A DNA stretch of 57,127 nt from Paracoccaceae bacterium (GCA_947461435.1 CANHLE010000014.1:1-57127); one strand, 5' to 3'; counted from the first letter of the stretch, positions 36,137 through 46,211 are shown. Numbers and translations are program-made. The notes: generated by a model not told the origin, from the sequence alone.

Positions 36137-38608
36137 ATGTTGACTGTTTTTAGATGGCTGGTGCGGATCACTACCGGTGTTCTTGTGTTGGCATTTGTCG
36201 TGGTTTTGGCCGCAGATTACTTTTTGTCACGATCCTTGCCGGATTATGACGAGGATTTTGTTGTTTCCGGCATTTCGGGCCCGATTGAAATTGTCCGAAA
36301 CAACGCAGACGTACCGCATATTTTCGCGCAGAATGACGAGGATGCGTTTTTTGCTTTAGGTTTTGCGCATGCGCAGGATCGCCTTTGGCAGATGACCATG
36401 TTGCGCCGCACGGCCCAAGGCAGGTTGTCCGAGATATTTGGCGAGCGTACCTTGGGCATTGACGAATTGATGCGCCGGTTTGATCTGTATGATCTGTCGC
36501 TGCAGTCGGTTTCTGTGCAAGATGCCCCGACCAAAGCCGCCTTGGAGGCCTATTCCAAAGGCGTGAACTCTTGGATATCGCAGGTCAACTTGGGCGCGCG
36601 CGGGCGTGGCGCACCAGAGTTCTTCTTGTTTGAACCCACTATTGATGCTTGGGCCCCCGCAGATTCGATCGCCATCATTAAGTTGATGGCTGTGCAATTG
36701 TCATCTCAACTGGAAAACGAAGTCTTGCGCGCTCAGCTTTCGTTGGTGCTGGACCCGGCCCGTTTGGCAGACATTTTGCCAGATGATCCAGGCCAGGCGA
36801 TGATGGGCTTACCGCAGTTTTCCCAAGTCATGCCGGGCGCTCCGGGCAAGCTGTCGGAAGGACAAGATTTTGCTTTGGTTGATGATCCCTTGTCACCCTT
36901 CAAGTCGCGCGACTTTGCAGGTGCGTCCAACTCTTGGGCAGCGGCCCCCGTGCGCACAGCCGCAAGCGGTTCACTTTTGGCGAATGATCCACATCTGGGC
37001 CTGACCGCGCCGTCCATTTGGTATCTGGCGCGCCTTCACCTTGAATCCGGGGATGTTATCGGTGGCACGATCCCCGGGGTACCGGTAATTCTTGTGGGAC
37101 GATCGGAAAAACTGGGATGGGGGCTGACCTCGGCCTATCTGGACGATCAGGACCTCGTGATTGAACGGATCAACCCGGACAATCCAGAACAGTATCTGAC
37201 ACCCGACGGACCAAAGAACTTCATCTCGCGTAAGACAATTGTGCAGATCAAGGATAAACCATCCGTCACTTTGACCTTGCGATGGTCTGAATCCGGCCCG
37301 ATCCTTCCGGGCACGCATTATGAGTTAGCAACCATTACCCCGGCCAATCATGTGGCGGCGCTGCAATGGACGGCGCTATCAGGGCAAGACACGTCCATGA
37401 CGGCGGCATTCAATCTGATGAGGGCCCAGTCGGTGGAACAAGCCGTTGCGGCGGGCGAGTTGTATGTCGCGCCAGCGCAGAACCTGATGCTGGCGGATGC
37501 CAACGGCATTGGATTTCAGATGATCGGCAAGATGCCGTCTCGCGATCCGTCGCACCGAACCCTTGGGCGCATGCCCGCCCCGGGATGGGAGGGCAAGAAC
37601 CGCTGGATTGGATACCTTCCCTACTCGGATAATCCGCGCGACATAAATCCGGCGTCAGGCATGCTGGGCAACACCAATAATCGCACCGTCGACAGGCCAT
37701 TCCCCAACCATGTCAGCTATGATTGGGGGGACACTCAGAGGATCCAGCGGTTCCTTTCCTTGATGAAAGAACGCGATATCCACACGCGCGACAGCTTCAT
37801 CGAGGCCCAGTTGGATACCGTTTCGCCAACCGCGCGAACTTTATTGCCACTCATCGGCGGGGATCTTTGGTTCACCGGCGCCCCTGCGGCTGATGGAACG
37901 CCCGAACGGCAACGTCAAAAGGCGCTCGACCTTCTTGCAAAGTGGAACGGAGAGATGAATGAGCATCTGCCCGAACCGTTGATTGCCGAGGCGTGGCTGC
38001 GCGCGCTGCAGCGGCGGTTGACGGCAGACGAGTTGGGGCCGATGGTGGACGCCTTTGATCACCCTGAACCTGTCTTTATTGAACGGGTGTATCGCAATGT
38101 CGCAGGTGCATCTGTCTGGTGCGATGTTGTGCAATCGGCGCCCACCGAAACCTGCACCGATATTGCCCGGGACTCCTTGGATGATGCGCTTATTGATCTT
38201 GAAGCAACCTATGGGCCGGCCATCGAAAGTTGGCGGTGGGGGGATGCGCATCAGGCAACCCATGATCATCCGGTTTTGGGTCAAATCCCGTTCTTGCGTT
38301 ATTTCGTAAACATCCGCCAATCGACCAGTGGCGGGGATAATACCTTGATGCGAGGCCGCACACGAGGGACGGGCGCAAATCCCTATGAGAACGTTCACGC
38401 CGGCGCATACCGGGGCGTTTACGATTTTGCTGACCCGGACTCATCGGTTTTCATTATTTCAACCGGGCAATCGGGCCATCCCCTCAGCCGACATTATGAT
38501 GACCTCAGTGTTCTTTGGCGCTCTGGTGAGTATATTCCGATGAGCCTTGATCCGGACCTGGCACGCGCGGGCGCCGTCGGGACCACAACGCTGTCGCCCA
38601 TGCCTTAG
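36137..38608 (+). CDS. Penicillin acylase family Ntn hydrolase
   Basis: An 823-residue member of peptidase family S45. A single N-terminal membrane/signal segment (about 10-28) is followed by the alpha chain (VPHIFAQNDEDAFFALGFAHAQDRLWQM). The autocatalytic site is GASNSW with the nucleophile Ser264, which becomes the beta-chain N-terminus, and NDPHLGL follows. The C-terminal DHPVLGQIP and TGQSGHPLSRHYDDL segments are conserved. Such enzymes hydrolyse amides, including beta-lactam side chains and acyl-homoserine lactones in some relatives; the substrate here is unknown. It is divergent from the dehydrogenase and convergent with the M55 gene, 7 bases apart. Confidence 0.9.
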   Translation: MLTVFRWLVRITTGVLVLAFVVVLAADYFLSRSLPDYDEDFVVSGISGPIEIVRNNADVPHIFAQNDEDAFFALGFAHAQDRLWQMTMLRRTAQGRLSEIFGERTLGIDELMRRFDLYDLSLQSVSVQDAPTKAALEAYSKGVNSWISQVNLGARGRGAPEFFLFEPTIDAWAPADSIAIIKLMAVQLSSQLENEVLRAQLSLVLDPARLADILPDDPGQAMMGLPQFSQVMPGAPGKLSEGQDFALVDDPLSPFKSRDFAGASNSWAAAPVRTAASGSLLANDPHLGLTAPSIWYLARLHLESGDVIGGTIPGVPVILVGRSEKLGWGLTSAYLDDQDLVIERINPDNPEQYLTPDGPKNFISRKTIVQIKDKPSVTLTLRWSESGPILPGTHYELATITPANHVAALQWTALSGQDTSMTAAFNLMRAQSVEQAVAAGELYVAPAQNLMLADANGIGFQMIGKMPSRDPSHRTLGRMPAPGWEGKNRWIGYLPYSDNPRDINPASGMLGNTNNRTVDRPFPNHVSYDWGDTQRIQRFLSLMKERDIHTRDSFIEAQLDTVSPTARTLLPLIGGDLWFTGAPAADGTPERQRQKALDLLAKWNGEMNEHLPEPLIAEAWLRALQRRLTADELGPMVDAFDHPEPVFIERVYRNVAGASVWCDVVQSAPTETCTDIARDSLDDALIDLEATYGPAIESWRWGDAHQATHDHPVLGQIPFLRYFVNIRQSTSGGDNTLMRGRTRGTGANPYENVHAGAYRGVYDFADPDSSVFIISTGQSGHPLSRHYDDLSVLWRSGEYIPMSLDPDLARAGAVGTTTLSPMP

Positions 38609-38615
38609 GGCTTTG

Positions 38616-39470
38616 TCATGTGACGTAATTCAGCATCCGAAGGACATCAAAGTAATGGTCTGTTTCAAATCGGATCGTCTTGTTTCCGATATGCCAAGCG
38701 CCGGGATAGTGTTGGTGCCGCGCAGCAAGATTTGGGTTCGAATAGGTTATTTCCAGAATGTACCGCGGTTCAATCGGCAGGGCACAGGCCGCTAGATCCT
38801 GACCAAGGGCTGCCTTTACACCGTCTTGGATCGCGGCTCGCGCGCCCGCAGGAGACATGGATACGGTCGATTGACCGGCCCCTTCCTTGACAGAACAGCG
38901 GTGTATGGCCGGGTTGATCTGTGCGATTTCGATCATCAATCCGGCGTCCCCGGAGACGAATGCAACCGGCACTCCAACGCTGGCGGCCGCCAAGGCATGA
39001 ATCAAAAACTCAGACGCGACGCGGCCATTCAGCCGGATTTCAGCGGCATCAAGTGACAAGGTATGGGCAAGGGAGTTTGCCTCGGACCCGGCTGACGCAT
39101 GATAGCCAATCATGACCACGGCATCAAAACTGTCGTCCAGTTCTTGAACCATACAAAATGGATGTCCTGCCCATGATCTTATGATTTTGACATCGGCGGG
39201 GAGCCGATCAAGCAGAAGGTTTCGTCCCGAAGAATGCGCATCCTTGATCCAGATTTCGGTCGCTCCAGCGGCCTTGGCGCCTTCCACTGCCGCCAAGGCC
39301 TCTTGCGTCATGATGTCCCGGAACTCTGTGTAATCCGCATGGGTCTTTTCGGCTTCGTCCCAGTGCGTAATGCCGGCGCAGCCTTCAATATCGACCGAAA
39401 TATAGACCTTAAAGGTCTCTGTACCGTTTTTCCTGCCGGGCCGTCCAACAGACGGTAATTTGCCAGCCAT
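38616..39470 (-). CDS. M55 family D-aminopeptidase (DppA-like)
   Basis: A 284-residue zinc peptidase. It shows ISVDIEGCAGI with the Asp-x-Glu metal ligands, KDAHSSGRNLL, MIGYHASAG and HTLSLDAAEIRLNG, matching the DppA ligand set. It likely hydrolyses D-amino-acid peptides. Only one acceptable start codon (ATG 39470) precedes the conserved ISVDIEG strand, which makes the gene overlap the 3' end of hflX by 62 bases on the same strand. The first 20 residues (MAGKLPSVGRPGRKNG) are not conserved in the family as far as I can tell. Confidence 0.87.
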   Translation of the reverse strand: MAGKLPSVGRPGRKNGTETFKVYISVDIEGCAGITHWDEAEKTHADYTEFRDIMTQEALAAVEGAKAAGATEIWIKDAHSSGRNLLLDRLPADVKIIRSWAGHPFCMVQELDDSFDAVVMIGYHASAGSEANSLAHTLSLDAAEIRLNGRVASEFLIHALAAASVGVPVAFVSGDAGLMIEIAQINPAIHRCSVKEGAGQSTVSMSPAGARAAIQDGVKAALGQDLAACALPIEPRYILEITYSNPNLAARHQHYPGAWHIGNKTIRFETDHYFDVLRMLNYVT

Positions 39471-40758
39471 CTTCGCCCTGCTCCTCTGTCTCGATCACAT
39501 CTTCGGAGTGCAGCCATGCACGGCGGCGTCCTTCGCCGAACGATAATGTCAAAACACGCACCGATCTTTCCTCATCGAACTGATGAGATATCGCACCCAA
39601 TAATCCGTCAATCCCCTGCCCCGTCAAAGCAGACACAGGAAAAACCATTGGCCGGTTCTCTGCCTGAGACTCCAACGAATCCCGGGCCGAGCCACTTACA
39701 AGATCAAGCTTGTTCCACACTTCCAACTGCAAGGTCTGAACGGGCAACCCGATTGCCGAAAGAATGTCTGCCACATCTTGCGCTTGTTCGGCACTTTCAG
39801 GGTGTGCAATGTCGCGGACGTGCAAGACCAGATCAGCCTCCAGGACTTCCTCCAGCGTGGCGCGGAAAGCGGCCACAAGTTGCGTCGGAAGATCTGAGAT
39901 GAACCCCACAGTATCAGATAAAATGATTTTCCGCCCCGATGGCAAGGTCACACCGCGCATCGTCGGATCCAGAGTGGCAAAAAGCATATCTTTTGCCAGC
40001 ACATCCGCGCCTGTGATGCGGTTGAACAAGGTCGATTTTCCCGCATTGGTGTATCCCACCAACGCAACAATCGGAAACGGCACTTTCGCCCGGGCAGCCC
40101 GATGCAAAACCCGTGTTTTGACGACACGTTCCAACTGCCGCTTCAGGCGGACCACCTGATCATCAATGGCACGTCTGTCCGATTCGATCTGTGTTTCACC
40201 GGGGCCGCCCACAAAACCAAAACCGCCCCTTTGGCGTTCAAGGTGCGTCCAGGCCCGCACCAAGCGCGAGCGTTGATACGACAGGGCCGCCAATTCGACC
40301 TGCAACACGCCTTCTCGCGTGCGGGCGCGGTCGGCAAAAATCTCGAGGATCAGGCCCGTTCGATCAAGGAGCTTGACGCCCCATTCCTTTTCCAAATTCC
40401 GTTGCTGGATCGGGCTGACAACCCCATCAACAAGAACAAGCTCGATCTCAGCGTCCTTAAAGACTTTGCCAAGTTCAGCGACTTTACCCGACCCCAATAG
40501 GGTGCCGGCTTGCACTTTTTGAAGACGAACGACTTCGGCCCCCAAAACGGTGATCCCAGGAAGGGCATTTGCCAATGAAACAGCCTCCGCCAGCCCCAGT
40601 TCGGGCAGCCTGCGGGCCGTTCGGCTTTTCAGGTCTGGGTGAAGAACAAACGCGCGTGTCGGCTCTACAGCAGTTTCGTGCGATGCTGTTGGTGCTCTGA
40701 GGCGATCTCTTTCATCAAAGTCAAAAGGATCACTCTCGTCGTCAGGAAGGTCAGCGAT
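39409..40758 (-). CDS. hflX: HflX GTPase; start codon not canonical
   Basis: A ribosome-associated GTPase. Motifs: HflX domain (AGTLLGSGKVAEL, VDGVVSPIQQRNLE, DRTGLILEIFADRARTREG, QVELAALSYQRSRLVRAWTHLERQ, GFVGGPGETQIESDRR), then the G domain with GYTNAGKST, LFATLDPT, DTVGF and NKLD. HflX splits ribosomes during stress and is normally translated with hfq. The first canonical start in frame is TTG 40575 (388 residues). However, upstream codons encode AFVLHPDLKSRTARRLPELG, which aligns with the first strand of the HflX domain. The frame stays open to the hfq stop without ATG, GTG or TTG. The coordinates given assume ATC at 40758, overlapping the hfq TAA; this start is inferred. Confidence 0.85.
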   Translation of the reverse strand: MADLPDDESDPFDFDERDRLRAPTASHETAVEPTRAFVLHPDLKSRTARRLPELGLAEAVSLANALPGITVLGAEVVRLQKVQAGTLLGSGKVAELGKVFKDAEIELVLVDGVVSPIQQRNLEKEWGVKLLDRTGLILEIFADRARTREGVLQVELAALSYQRSRLVRAWTHLERQRGGFGFVGGPGETQIESDRRAIDDQVVRLKRQLERVVKTRVLHRAARAKVPFPIVALVGYTNAGKSTLFNRITGADVLAKDMLFATLDPTMRGVTLPSGRKIILSDTVGFISDLPTQLVAAFRATLEEVLEADLVLHVRDIAHPESAEQAQDVADILSAIGLPVQTLQLEVWNKLDLVSGSARDSLESQAENRPMVFPVSALTGQGIDGLLGAISHQFDEERSVRVLTLSFGEGRRRAWLHSEDVIETEEQGEDGWQITVCWTARQEKRYRDL

Positions 40759-40991
40759 TATTCTTCACCATCATAAAGGTTGACCGGACCACCCGGCATG
40801 ATTGTCGAAATGGCGTGCTTATACACCAACTGCGACTGTCCATCCCTGCGCAACAAAACGCAAAAGTTGTCAAACCACGTTATGACACCTTGAAGCTTGA
40901 CGCCATTGATCAGGAATATTGTTACCGGAATCTTTGCCTTGCGAACGTGATTCAGAAAGGCGTCCTGTAAATTTTGTTTATCGGCGGCCAT
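40758..40991 (-). CDS. hfq: RNA chaperone Hfq
   Basis: A 77-residue Hfq starting at ATG 40991 (AAAAGG upstream). Sm1 ([29 protein letters not shown]) and Sm2 ([12 protein letters not shown]) are intact, with the short acidic tail typical of alphaproteobacteria. It binds small RNAs and mRNAs as a hexamer. It sits 107 bases downstream of ntrX and immediately upstream of hflX. Its presence supports Hfq-dependent small RNAs in this organism. Confidence 0.97.
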   Translation of the reverse strand: MAADKQNLQDAFLNHVRKAKIPVTIFLINGVKLQGVITWFDNFCVLLRRDGQSQLVYKHAISTIMPGGPVNLYDGEE

Positions 40992-41098
40992 TTGACTATG
41001 CCTTTTGTTTAGGGATTTCACGAACCCTCATTTGGCGAACGGGGTCTTGGATTGACTATGCTGGGGAATTTCCCGGGTTTCCAGCTAAAAAGTGTTTA

Positions 41099-42493
41099 TC
41101 ACTCGTCGTCCTCATCGTCGGCCAGTGTTCCCTTTCCCGAAGAGACGACGCCAAGCGACTTCAGCTTTCGGTGAAGGGCGCTGCGTTCCATGCCGACAAA
41201 GCCTGCGGTGCGGCTGATATTGCCAGAGAACCGGTTTATCTGAGTTAACAGATATTCGCGCTCAAATACTTCGCGGGCTTCGCGAAGGGGCAAGGTGGCC
41301 ACAACGCCGCCCAGAATCATCCGCCCGCCAGAGGATTCGGGTGCCTCTTGCCCGGGCAGTTCGCGCCCTTCGATGGCTCCTGCCGAATCTCCCAGTATAA
41401 GCACCCGCTCTATGACGTTTCGCAGTTGGCGAATGTTCCCGGGCCATTGCATGGTTTGAAGCATGGCCTCGGATTCCGATGAAAGACCTCGGTTTGGCAG
41501 GCCTTGGCTGCGGTGGAACATCTCGATGAAATGCCGTGCCAGTTCGGGAATGTCCTCGCGTCGATCCTCAAGGGAAGGCACCGAAATGGGGACCACATTC
41601 AGCCGGTCGTACAATTCCTGACGAAACGCACCTTTGGTGATTTCCTGCCGCAGATCGCGGGTGGTTGACGAAATGACGCGTAAATCGACCCGTACCTTGT
41701 CAGATCCGCCAAAACGCGTGAACTGCTGCTCTGTCAGTACACGCAAGATCTTGGATTGGCTTCCAAGAGGCATGTCGGCGACTTCGTCAAGATAAACGAT
41801 GCCGCCATGGGCTTGCTCCAACAGGCCCTTTTCAACACCTCGCTCGCTGGTTTCTCGTCCAAACAATACTTCTTCAAGGCGTTCAGGCTCAATCGTCGCG
41901 GCAGAGACGCTGATGAAGGGACCCGCGGCCCTGTTCGAATGAGAATGGATAAACCGCGCCGCCATTTCCTTGCCGGATCCGGCAGGTCCTGTCAGCATCA
42001 CCCTGCCGTTCGATTTGGTGACCTTTTCAAGCTGCGCTTTCAGCGCCTTGAACGCAGGAGATCCGCCAAGCATGTCAGAAGATGTCGTGTCACGCCGCCG
42101 CAGATCAGCATTTTCACGGCGCAGTCGGCTCGTCTCCATCGCGCGGGTGACCACAACCATCAACTGATCGATGTTGAACGGCTTTTCAATGAAATCGTAG
42201 GCACCTTGCTTAATGGCTGCGACTGCAATTTCGATATTTCCGTGTCCGGAGATGATGACAACGGGTACATCTGGATTGTCACGTTTGACGGATTTGAGAA
42301 TGTCTATTCCATCCATCCGGCTGTCTTTAAGCCAGATATCCAGAATCATCAGCGCGGGAGGCTCGGCGTTGATCTCGCTCATGCAATCGTCCGAGTTTCC
42401 AGCAAGACGAACGGTAAACCCTTCATCTCGAAGGATATCGCCGATCAATTCCCGAATGTCTTTCTCATCATCAACAATCAAAATACTGGACAT
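41099..42493 (-). CDS. ntrX: Nitrogen assimilation response regulator NtrX
   Basis: A 464-residue three-domain regulator. The receiver has D52 in MILDIWLKDS, the long loop typical of NtrX. The AAA+ domain has Walker A GPAGSGKE and Walker B IVYLDEVAD, and a Fis-type HTH closes the protein (NISRTAGFVGMERSALHRKLKSLG). The GAFTGA sigma-54 contact loop is missing (LFGRETSERGVEKGLLEQAHGG). It pairs with NtrY and in alphaproteobacteria controls nitrogen, respiratory and envelope genes. ATG 42493, with AAGGAG 7 bases upstream, is preferred over the overlapping GTG 42499. Confidence 0.95.
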   Translation of the reverse strand: MSSILIVDDEKDIRELIGDILRDEGFTVRLAGNSDDCMSEINAEPPALMILDIWLKDSRMDGIDILKSVKRDNPDVPVVIISGHGNIEIAVAAIKQGAYDFIEKPFNIDQLMVVVTRAMETSRLRRENADLRRRDTTSSDMLGGSPAFKALKAQLEKVTKSNGRVMLTGPAGSGKEMAARFIHSHSNRAAGPFISVSAATIEPERLEEVLFGRETSERGVEKGLLEQAHGGIVYLDEVADMPLGSQSKILRVLTEQQFTRFGGSDKVRVDLRVISSTTRDLRQEITKGAFRQELYDRLNVVPISVPSLEDRREDIPELARHFIEMFHRSQGLPNRGLSSESEAMLQTMQWPGNIRQLRNVIERVLILGDSAGAIEGRELPGQEAPESSGGRMILGGVVATLPLREAREVFEREYLLTQINRFSGNISRTAGFVGMERSALHRKLKSLGVVSSGKGTLADDEDDE

Positions 42494-42495
42494 CT

Positions 42496-44754
42496 TCACT
42501 CTCCTTGGGCTTTGCGCGCCCCTTTGCGGCGGGGGGCACGGGGCAGATGGATGACAGCCATCGCCCCAAAATGGTCGTTACCTTCAAACGTGTCAGCATC
42601 ACGCAGATCGAGCGTTCCACCATGTTCCTCGATGATCTTCTTGACGATGGGCAGACCCAGACCGGTGCCCTTTTCTCGGGTTGTTACATAGGGTTCGAAC
42701 AGACGCGCTCGGTCTGGGGGAAGCCCGGTTCCATTGTCCGATACGCAAATTTTAACATCGGCTTCATCTGCCGTCATGAGAATTGAAATCTGACCCTTGT
42801 ATCCCGGGATCAATTTCTCTCGTTGCGCCTCGATCGACTCGCCTGCGTTCTTGATAAGATTTATGAGGGCTTGACCGATCATGGTGGCATCAAGATCCAG
42901 CATGATGGGCTCGGCAGGCAACGACTTGACAAAACGAACCTCTGGCTGACCGTTTTCTTGCAAGAGCACGGCCCCTTTCACAAGCGCCACCAAGTCTTCA
43001 TCTTTGCGCACAGGTTCGGGCATGCGGGCGAACTTAGAAAACTCATCCACGATTCGGCGAAGATCATTGGTCTGGCGTACGATCACTTCTGTATATTGCT
43101 CCAGCTCTGCCGGATCTTTGACCTGATTGATGTATTTGCGGCGGATGCGCTCTGCTGACAGCTGAATAGGCGTCAAAGGGTTCTTGATTTCGTGCGCAAT
43201 ACGGCGGGCGACGTCTCCCCAGGCGGCCATGCGCTGCGCCGAGACGAGATCTGTAACGTCGTCGAAAGCCACAACATAGCCTTCCAAGCCACGCTCGCCG
43301 CGCCGTTCTGACAACCGGACCAGCAGGCTTTCCTGTCTTCCCCGTCTGATGAGCCGCAACTCTTCTTGGGCGACAGCCATATCACCCTCTTGCAGTCGGT
43401 CGAAAAGTGCCGCGAATTCTGGAATTGCAAAGCGCAGCTCCTGGCCCTCAACCTCAAGCGGGTTGAAATCCAGCAAACGCGCTGCGGCAGGGTTTGCAAA
43501 ATCGACTTTGCCCGCCGGATCCAAACCCATCACGCCAGCAGTGACGGACGATAGGACAGAGTCAAAAAGCCGCCTCCGCGTTTCAGACTGCTGATTGCTG
43601 AGCAAAAGCGCTTCGCGCTGGCCTTTAAGTTGACGCGTCATCTGATTGAAAAGACGGCCTAACATTGAAATTTCATCGTCTCCAGGTTCTTCGACAACCT
43701 GAATATCAAGATCCCCGGCGCCCACCCTTTGCGCCGCAAGTGCCAGTCGGCCAACGGGGCGCGAAAGACGCTCGGCAAACCACAGGCCTCCCCAGATAGC
43801 AGCCAATATGACAATCACCGCGAAACCAAGATAGAGGAGGCCGAAATTGAACAGGATTTTCCCTCGGTCGCTTTCCAGTTGCTGATAAAGCGCCACGTTT
43901 TGTTGGGTTTCATCCAAAAGCCCCAAGATGGCCCCGTCTACTTTGCGCGCGACATACAAGAATCGGTCGGGAAAACTGGGAAGAAAGACCAATGCGCGAA
44001 ATTCGTTATTCGGCCAATCTTCTATCAGAACCACTTCACCAGATCGTGCGCGGGCCAGCTCTTCCGGTGACGGCTTTTCAAAATCAAAAAGATAGCTCCG
44101 TTCGCCCCGGGTGCGCAGTTCACCAATGCCATCTATCAAGAAAACTTCTTTCAAACCGCGCTGAACCGCCGCTTGGCCCTGCGTCAGCAGTGGCCGTATG
44201 TCACTGTCTTGCAAGAAAAACTGCGATTGTTTTGCGATTTCCAAGTATCCTGAAAGGCTTTTGGCGTCTTCGCTTAACGTCTTGCGATGTTCATCCTCAT
44301 AGGCTTGGGCAGCGGCAAGTGACGAGCCGACCACATTTGACACACGTTCCGAAAACCAACCTTCCAGTCCGACGTTCACTGTAAGGACAGCAAAGACGGC
44401 CACCAGCACCGTTGGAATCAGCGCGACGATTGCAAAGACACCTGTCAGACGCAGGTGAAGTCTTGAACCGGCCGATTGGCTGCGCCTGTCGGCAATCATG
44501 CGGGCGACGCGCGCAAGGACCAAAGCGGCCACCAGAAGGACGTAAACCAGGTCTGCCAGCAAGACGAGGCGCAGCTTTTCGCTGTCAGCGCCCAAATTCA
44601 AAGGACCAAAGGCCAAATAAGTCAGCAAACCCAAAATCGGGCCAAGGATAACCAAACAAAAGGTTAAAGCATTTTGAACACGCCTTTGGCGGCGCAGTCG
44701 CTCTAGTCGTTGCTTCCAGCCAATACTCAGACCTTTGCCCTTCACGCTTCGCAA
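42496..44754 (-). CDS. ntrY: Nitrogen regulation sensor histidine kinase NtrY
   Basis: A 752-residue membrane kinase. There are four membrane segments, near 31-50, 63-82, 104-126 and 302-325. A periplasmic domain lies between the last two, HAMP at about 326-380, PAS at about 395-505, HisKA with H521 in RRIAHEIKNPLTPIQLSAERI, and HATPase with NLIKNAGES, DNGTGLP and GTGLGLPIVKKIIEEHGG. It phosphorylates NtrX. The start is TTG 44754 or GTG 44745; a GGTGG before the latter is the better match. The gene overlaps the alternative ntrX start. Confidence 0.95.
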   Translation of the reverse strand: MRSVKGKGLSIGWKQRLERLRRQRRVQNALTFCLVILGPILGLLTYLAFGPLNLGADSEKLRLVLLADLVYVLLVAALVLARVARMIADRRSQSAGSRLHLRLTGVFAIVALIPTVLVAVFAVLTVNVGLEGWFSERVSNVVGSSLAAAQAYEDEHRKTLSEDAKSLSGYLEIAKQSQFFLQDSDIRPLLTQGQAAVQRGLKEVFLIDGIGELRTRGERSYLFDFEKPSPEELARARSGEVVLIEDWPNNEFRALVFLPSFPDRFLYVARKVDGAILGLLDETQQNVALYQQLESDRGKILFNFGLLYLGFAVIVILAAIWGGLWFAERLSRPVGRLALAAQRVGAGDLDIQVVEEPGDDEISMLGRLFNQMTRQLKGQREALLLSNQQSETRRRLFDSVLSSVTAGVMGLDPAGKVDFANPAAARLLDFNPLEVEGQELRFAIPEFAALFDRLQEGDMAVAQEELRLIRRGRQESLLVRLSERRGERGLEGYVVAFDDVTDLVSAQRMAAWGDVARRIAHEIKNPLTPIQLSAERIRRKYINQVKDPAELEQYTEVIVRQTNDLRRIVDEFSKFARMPEPVRKDEDLVALVKGAVLLQENGQPEVRFVKSLPAEPIMLDLDATMIGQALINLIKNAGESIEAQREKLIPGYKGQISILMTADEADVKICVSDNGTGLPPDRARLFEPYVTTREKGTGLGLPIVKKIIEEHGGTLDLRDADTFEGNDHFGAMAVIHLPRAPRRKGARKAQGE

Positions 44755-44834
44755 CCACCATTTTTTGGGCTGGCGCGAGATCGGGCCAACGCACGGTCGG
44801 CCGCGTCAATTTGAACACGGCACCTGTGGCTATA

Positions 44835-46208
44835 TTACATCAGCTTGCGTCGGCGTGTCACGCGGATATCAAGGTCAGTAATCTTTTTGCGCAAGGTATT
44901 GCGGTTTATCCCCAAAAGATCAGCACATTTTGCTTGGTTACCTGCGGTTGCGTCCAAGGCGATCTCGATCAAGGGCACCTCTATTTCTCGCAATATGCGG
45001 TCATAAAGACCATCAGGAGGCAGCTGACCGCCATGGAGATCGAAGTAGCGCTGCAAATGCCGTTGGACGGAAGCCCCTAGTTTTTCGCCATCAAACCCGC
45101 CTGAAATCGGACTGCGATCCATCGGACTTACCCCTAGCGCAGACTCGGCTTCGTTTTTTGAAATCTCTGGCTCCCCCGAGGTGATAACCAACCGTTTGAG
45201 CAGGCTTTCCAACTGGCGCACGTTGCCGGGCCAAGCGTAGGCGCGCAGCATGGATGAGGCCTCGGGCGTCAGACGACGCTGGCTCCCAATTTCGCGGCCA
45301 AAGCGGGACAAAAAATGATCGGCCAGCAGCGGGATATCCTCCACCCGTTCGCGCAGGGCCGGCACCGTCAATGTCAGTCCGCCCAAACGATAGAACAAAT
45401 CTTTCCGGAATTTACCGGAACCTGTTTTTGCGGCCAGATCACTTTGCGACGTCGCCAAAACTCTGGGCGCATTGTCGGGCATGACATCCAGCATCCGAAC
45501 CAGCCGCGCCTGGGCCTCTTCGCCAAAATCGGATACTTCATCCAGAACCAAGGTTCCGCCGCGCGCTTTGGACAACAGCGCCTGTGCCGCGTCAAGTCCG
45601 CTCATGTCGGCCGCTTGGACAGTGACGAAGGGTTGATGGCGGCGATCGGAAAAGTCATGAATTGCCCGGGCAATAAGCGATTTGCCTGTGCCGCTTTCGC
45701 CAGTGATTAGAACCGGCAGGTCGGCATTCAACACGCGGGCAACAAGGCGGTACAACGCCTGCATTGCCGCTGTCCGTCCCACAAGCGGAAGATCATCGCC
45801 CGGCTCTCGTGGTATGGGGCTGGATTGAGGGACAGGACGCAGGCGCTTGATATCCAAAGCCTTGGCCGATCGTTTCATCAGATCTGGCAGATCGAAGGGC
45901 TTGGGCAGATAATCGAAAGCCTCGGCTTCAGCCGCTTGAATGGCGGTCATAATGGTGTTTTGCGCGGAAATCACGATGACGGGTAATCCTGGGCGCAACT
46001 TGGTGATTTGGGGCAAAGCCTCCAATCCGTTGCCATCGGGCATGATGACATCGGAAATGACCAGATCGCCCTTTCCCTCTTCAATCCAGCGCATCAACGT
46101 CTGCATTGAGGACGTTGCATGCACTTTGCATCCCGCCCGCGTGAGGGCCTGGGTCAAGACCGTTCGAATCGTGCGGTCATCGTCGGCTAATAGGACGGTT
46201 CCATCCAT
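44835..46208 (-). CDS. ntrC: Nitrogen regulator NtrC, GAFTGA-less type
   Basis: A 457-residue response regulator. The receiver has D53 in [13 protein letters not shown]. The AAA+ domain has Walker A GESGTGKS and Walker [11 protein letters not shown] Fis-type HTH closes the protein ([21 protein letters not shown]). Between these AAA+ motifs the sequence runs directly from [11 protein letters not shown] with no GAFTGA loop. Rhodobacter capsulatus NtrC has the same deletion and activates sigma-70 RNA polymerase, so this protein should do so as well. It lies 3 bases after ntrB. Confidence 0.95.
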   Translation of the reverse strand: MDGTVLLADDDRTIRTVLTQALTRAGCKVHATSSMQTLMRWIEEGKGDLVISDVIMPDGNGLEALPQITKLRPGLPVIVISAQNTIMTAIQAAEAEAFDYLPKPFDLPDLMKRSAKALDIKRLRPVPQSSPIPREPGDDLPLVGRTAAMQALYRLVARVLNADLPVLITGESGTGKSLIARAIHDFSDRRHQPFVTVQAADMSGLDAAQALLSKARGGTLVLDEVSDFGEEAQARLVRMLDVMPDNAPRVLATSQSDLAAKTGSGKFRKDLFYRLGGLTLTVPALRERVEDIPLLADHFLSRFGREIGSQRRLTPEASSMLRAYAWPGNVRQLESLLKRLVITSGEPEISKNEAESALGVSPMDRSPISGGFDGEKLGASVQRHLQRYFDLHGGQLPPDGLYDRILREIEVPLIEIALDATAGNQAKCADLLGINRNTLRKKITDLDIRVTRRRKLM

Positions 46209-46211
46209 GGA

